Made by a program: the position numbers and the translations under genes
Notes under the pieces: generated by a model
Told to the model about the DNA's origin: nothing
Seen by the model: the letters and a program-made list of their open reading frames with translations, nothing else
Database searches by the model: none
Source of the DNA: Myxococcales bacterium
GTDB taxonomy: Bacteria; Myxococcota_A; Polyangia; Polyangiales; Houyiibacteriaceae
Direction: 5' to 3'
NCBI GenBank assembly: GCA_013002645.1
Contig: JABDJF010000578.1
Span: 1-7,169 of the forward strand
Length of the DNA: 7,169 nt
Shown here: positions 4,606 through 7,169 of the stretch, piece after piece
How the letters are laid out: each line of letters begins with the position of its first letter
Position numbering within the stretch: the stretch's first letter is position 1

Positions 4606-7169
4606 TTAGGCGCCGATCTCGGATCCGTCACGGGGCGCGGCTTCATATCGCTGGGAGCGTTCGTCATAAACGAAGAGCTCGGCGCCTTCACCTAGCGGAG
4701 CGCTTTCGAGCGCGGATTTATCGGGTCGAAAGCCGTCGGTCATCGGGATACGCTCGAGGCGTTTGACCCGGTGAGGCCGCTCCCGCGGGTGCATCCCTGC
4801 GGCAAACTCGTTCCAGGCCTGCAAATCGAGCCCTCGATTGCCCTCGGTGACGACGATCGCGACGGGTCGATCGAACCCGTCCCGCCGGACCCCGTACACC
4901 ACGTTGTGACGAAGGGCCGCAAAGCCATAGAGCGCGTCTTCGATCGAGCGGGTCGCGACGACTCCGGTCGTGGTGCGCAGCATCCGGCTCACCCGGTCGA
5001 CGAACCAGAAGTCGCCGTCGCCATCGCGCCGCAGCACGTCCCAGGTCACAAACCAAGTGTCGTCGGGTTCGAAGACGCCACGGAGCAAGCGCCGGCCTGC
5101 CTCGTCACCTCCGGTGAAGCTCGCAAGCGGATGATCGGCGTCGAGTCGCGCGAGCAGGACGCCCGGCTCACCGTCGTCGCAGCGAACCAGCAGACCGTGC
5201 TCGTCGCGTCGGAACTCCTCGGCCTCGAAGTCATAGCGGACCAGCTCGACCTCCGCGCTCCCCGGAAGCGGGCGGCCGAGCGCGCCCACCTTTTCACCCG
5301 AGGCGTTGGCGAGCACGGCGTTGCCCTCGGTCGCTGCGTAGAACTCCAACATCCCAACCGGCCCAAACCGATCGACGATGCGCTGCCAGGCGTCACGCCG
5401 TAAACCGCTTCCCGCAAACAGACGAACCGGGTTCTCGTTGTCTGAAGCGGAGGGCTCGGCCCGCAAGAGCTCGCGCAGCATCTCGCCCGCGTAGAAGACG
5501 ACCGTCGCGCCGTATCGACGCACATCCCCCCAAAACGCATCGGGGTCGAATCCCGTCGCAAGTGCCAGGCGGGACCCGCCCACGAGCCCGCCACCCACGG
5601 TCACCAGCATCCCGGCCGGGTGATGCAGCGGCAGACAACAATACACAGTATCGCGCGGCGACAAGGTGCAAGCGGCAGCCGCGCCATAGGCAGAGAAGGC
5701 CCAGCGCTGGTTTGTGATCTTGGCCGCGCGGGGCTTCTTTCCCCTTCCCGCAGTGAGCATGATCATCGCCAAATCGCGCGCAAGCCCAGGGTTCGGCTCG
5801 TACCAACCGGGCAGCTCCACCGCGTCGGGGTCGATCTGCTCCATGTCGGTGACCCCGGCTGGCAGCGAGCGTTCTTCGCCTACGCCGCCGAGGACGAGAA
5901 CCTGGCCGAAGAGCTCCTTGCCCAAAGCCGCGTTCTCGGGGTCGGTGACCAGGAAACGCGGCGCGGAGCCGTGAAGCGCATCTTCGAGCGTGGCGCGCGA
6001 ACGGCTCGGGCTGAGTAGAATCGGCACCGCGCCCAAGCGGCTCAACGCCGCGGTCATCGAAAGGTAGCTCGGGCGAGCGCCCATCAAGACGGCAACGAGC
6101 TCACCGCGGCGAACACCGCAGCGAATCAAACCCCGAACGACATTGTCGACGCGTTGGTCCGCCTGCGCGTAGGACAGCGCGCGTCCTCGCCAAAGAAAGA
6201 AGGTCCCCTCCGGATCGGCGCGCGCCTGTTCGGAAAGCGCAAGACCCAAGCTCACCCGGGTGTCGGGCTGCATCTGTTGGAGAACACTGAGGCGGGGCAC
6301 TTGCCAGCGCAGGTTGTCGAGCTCCTCGCCGAGGTCGGTCGCGGCTCGGCCGACGCGCTGCCACCAAGCGCCGACGGTGCCAACGATGGTTCGATAGAAG
6401 AGCTCGATGTCAAAATCGACCTCGTCGAAGCTCGCTTCCTCCGGTTCTTCGAGTGGTGCCGGCGCTTGGAGCACCGCGGGCTCGGGACCAAGGCCTTCTC
6501 GCCAGCGCACCCAGCCCGCGACGGTCGGCCAGCTGAACGACATGGCCTGCCTACCCACGACGAGGCCAAAGTGCCCTGCTCGCATCGAGACTTCGAATAG
6601 CTCCGCGTTGGGCGCCGCGCCGCGAATCGCGCGAATCGCCGACTCGTTTGCAATTGAATCCCGCTCTCCAACGAAGAACAGAACGGGGCATGTGATGTCC
6701 GCGAGGGTGACGGTGCGCCCGTCGACGACGAAACCACCGGAGAGCATCCGGTTGTGAACGACAAACTCGTCGATGAACTTCTTGAGCGCCGGGCCCGGCC
6801 AGGCCACGAAGCCTTCTCCGCCCAAAAACCGCCTGCGCGCTTCGCGCTTTTCGAGCGCCTGCCGGTCGTGCAGCTTTCGAACGAAGTCCATGAGCTGGCC
6901 GACTTCCTTGTGCGCTGCGAGCAGCTTGAAGCCCGTGCTCGTCAAAACGCCGGGCAGCCCTTCGAGCTTGTCGAGTGGCGCGTCGAGGGCGCCTTGTACG
7001 AGCTCGAACACCCGACCCGCAATGCTGTCTTGGATCATCGGAAGGTTTCGATGGATGTCGACCGGGCTTCCGAAGGTCACCAAAGAGGCGATGCCTCGGG
7101 AGCTTCGGTAGGCGGCGGTTTGATACGCGAACATTCCGCCCTGCGAGTAGCCAACGAGATGCACGTCGT
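4606..7169 (-). CDS. PHA-synthase-like alpha/beta hydrolase fused to FATP-type acyl-CoA synthetase, N-terminus missing
   Basis: At least 853 residues are visible; the reading frame continues past the right edge, because the nucleophile elbow normally lies far inside the domain. Numbering from the GTG codon at 7164: the hydrolase part (to about 222) has GYSQGG with Ser7, Asp169 in GERDS and His198 in AGHFGLVVG, a complete Ser-Asp-His triad, plus FGSPVD as in PhaC-like enzymes, which however use Cys. An acidic linker (about 230-290) leads to an adenylating domain (about 305-820). This domain resembles fatty-acid-transport-protein or very-long-chain acyl-CoA synthetases: CLPLHHPAG, RYGATVVFYAGEM, FYAATEGN and FVDR. 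Its ATP loop is degenerate (TAGRGKKPRA at 471-480, against TSGTTGLPKA) and the late catalytic lysine is replaced by Arg813. The architecture recalls mycobacterial Rv1683, described as an acyl-CoA synthase plus lipase involved in triacylglycerol turnover. By analogy it may release and reactivate fatty acids; activity of the second half is uncertain. Confidence 0.92.
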   Translation of the reverse strand, partial: DVHLVGYSQGGMFAYQTAAYRSSRGIASLVTFGSPVDIHRNLPMIQDSIAGRVFELVQGALDAPLDKLEGLPGVLTSTGFKLLAAHKEVGQLMDFVRKLHDRQALEKREARRRFLGGEGFVAWPGPALKKFIDEFVVHNRMLSGGFVVDGRTVTLADITCPVLFFVGERDSIANESAIRAIRGAAPNAELFEVSMRAGHFGLVVGRQAMSFSWPTVAGWVRWREGLGPEPAVLQAPAPLEEPEEASFDEVDFDIELFYRTIVGTVGAWWQRVGRAATDLGEELDNLRWQVPRLSVLQQMQPDTRVSLGLALSEQARADPEGTFFLWRGRALSYAQADQRVDNVVRGLIRCGVRRGELVAVLMGARPSYLSMTAALSRLGAVPILLSPSRSRATLEDALHGSAPRFLVTDPENAALGKELFGQVLVLGGVGEERSLPAGVTDMEQIDPDAVELPGWYEPNPGLARDLAMIMLTAGRGKKPRAAKITNQRWAFSAYGAAAACTLSPRDTVYCCLPLHHPAGMLVTVGGGLVGGSRLALATGFDPDAFWGDVRRYGATVVFYAGEMLRELLRAEPSASDNENPVRLFAGSGLRRDAWQRIVDRFGPVGMLEFYAATEGNAVLANASGEKVGALGRPLPGSAEVELVRYDFEAEEFRRDEHGLLVRCDDGEPGVLLARLDADHPLASFTGGDEAGRRLLRGVFEPDDTWFVTWDVLRRDGDGDFWFVDRVSRMLRTTTGVVATRSIEDALYGFAALRHNVVYGVRRDGFDRPVAIVVTEGNRGLDLQAWNEFAAGMHPRERPHRVKRLERIPMTDGFRPDKSALESAPLGEGAELFVYDERSQRYEAAPRDGSEIGA

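Noticed and set aside
4771..5403. 210-codon plus-strand open frame
   Set aside because: It is antisense to the adenylating domain of the fusion enzyme, whose motifs are unmistakable; long antisense frames are expected in GC-rich DNA.

Overview
The window is about 7.2 kb of GC-rich bacterial DNA with dense, bacterial-style coding. The style points to a myxobacterium or a relative in Myxococcota (formerly Deltaproteobacteria). It has a eukaryotic-type Ser/Thr kinase with a membrane anchor and long coiled coil, a Cys-rich lipoprotein split by a GGxGG-type glycine linker, and a large lipid-metabolism fusion enzyme. This taxonomic guess rests on style, not on a marker gene. I see no mobile element, CRISPR array, tRNA or rRNA.

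Layout from left to right: (1) positions 1-531, minus strand, the N-terminal 177 residues of a putative lipoprotein that runs off the left edge. (2) 532-668, a 137-nt divergent intergenic region. (3) 669-2957, plus strand, a 762-residue Ser/Thr kinase: N-terminal region with a sigma-70 region-4-like helix-turn-helix, kinase domain, one transmembrane helix, long coiled coil and Pro-rich tail. (4) 2980-3156, minus strand, a 58-residue Cys4 zinc-ribbon protein with a GTG start. (5) 3163-3849, minus strand, a 228-residue protein of unknown function, 6 nt upstream of the zinc-ribbon gene and probably co-transcribed with it. (6) 3910-4545, minus strand, a Cys-rich, Gly-linker lipoprotein. (7) 4606-7169, minus strand, a fusion of a PHA-synthase-like alpha/beta hydrolase and a FATP-type acyl-CoA synthetase, with its N-terminus beyond the right edge.

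Genes 4 to 7 all read leftward with gaps of 6, 60 and 60 nt. They could form one unit, although a candidate promoter in front of gene 5 suggests that at least the last two can be transcribed separately. The kinase converges on this cluster with 22 nt between stop codons and diverges from the left lipoprotein. No defence or biosynthetic system is evident. The most noteworthy points are the degenerate ATP-binding and catalytic motifs of the acyl-CoA synthetase half, the HTH-like segment fused to the kinase, and the small zinc-ribbon gene, which is easy to miss because it is short and starts with GTG.
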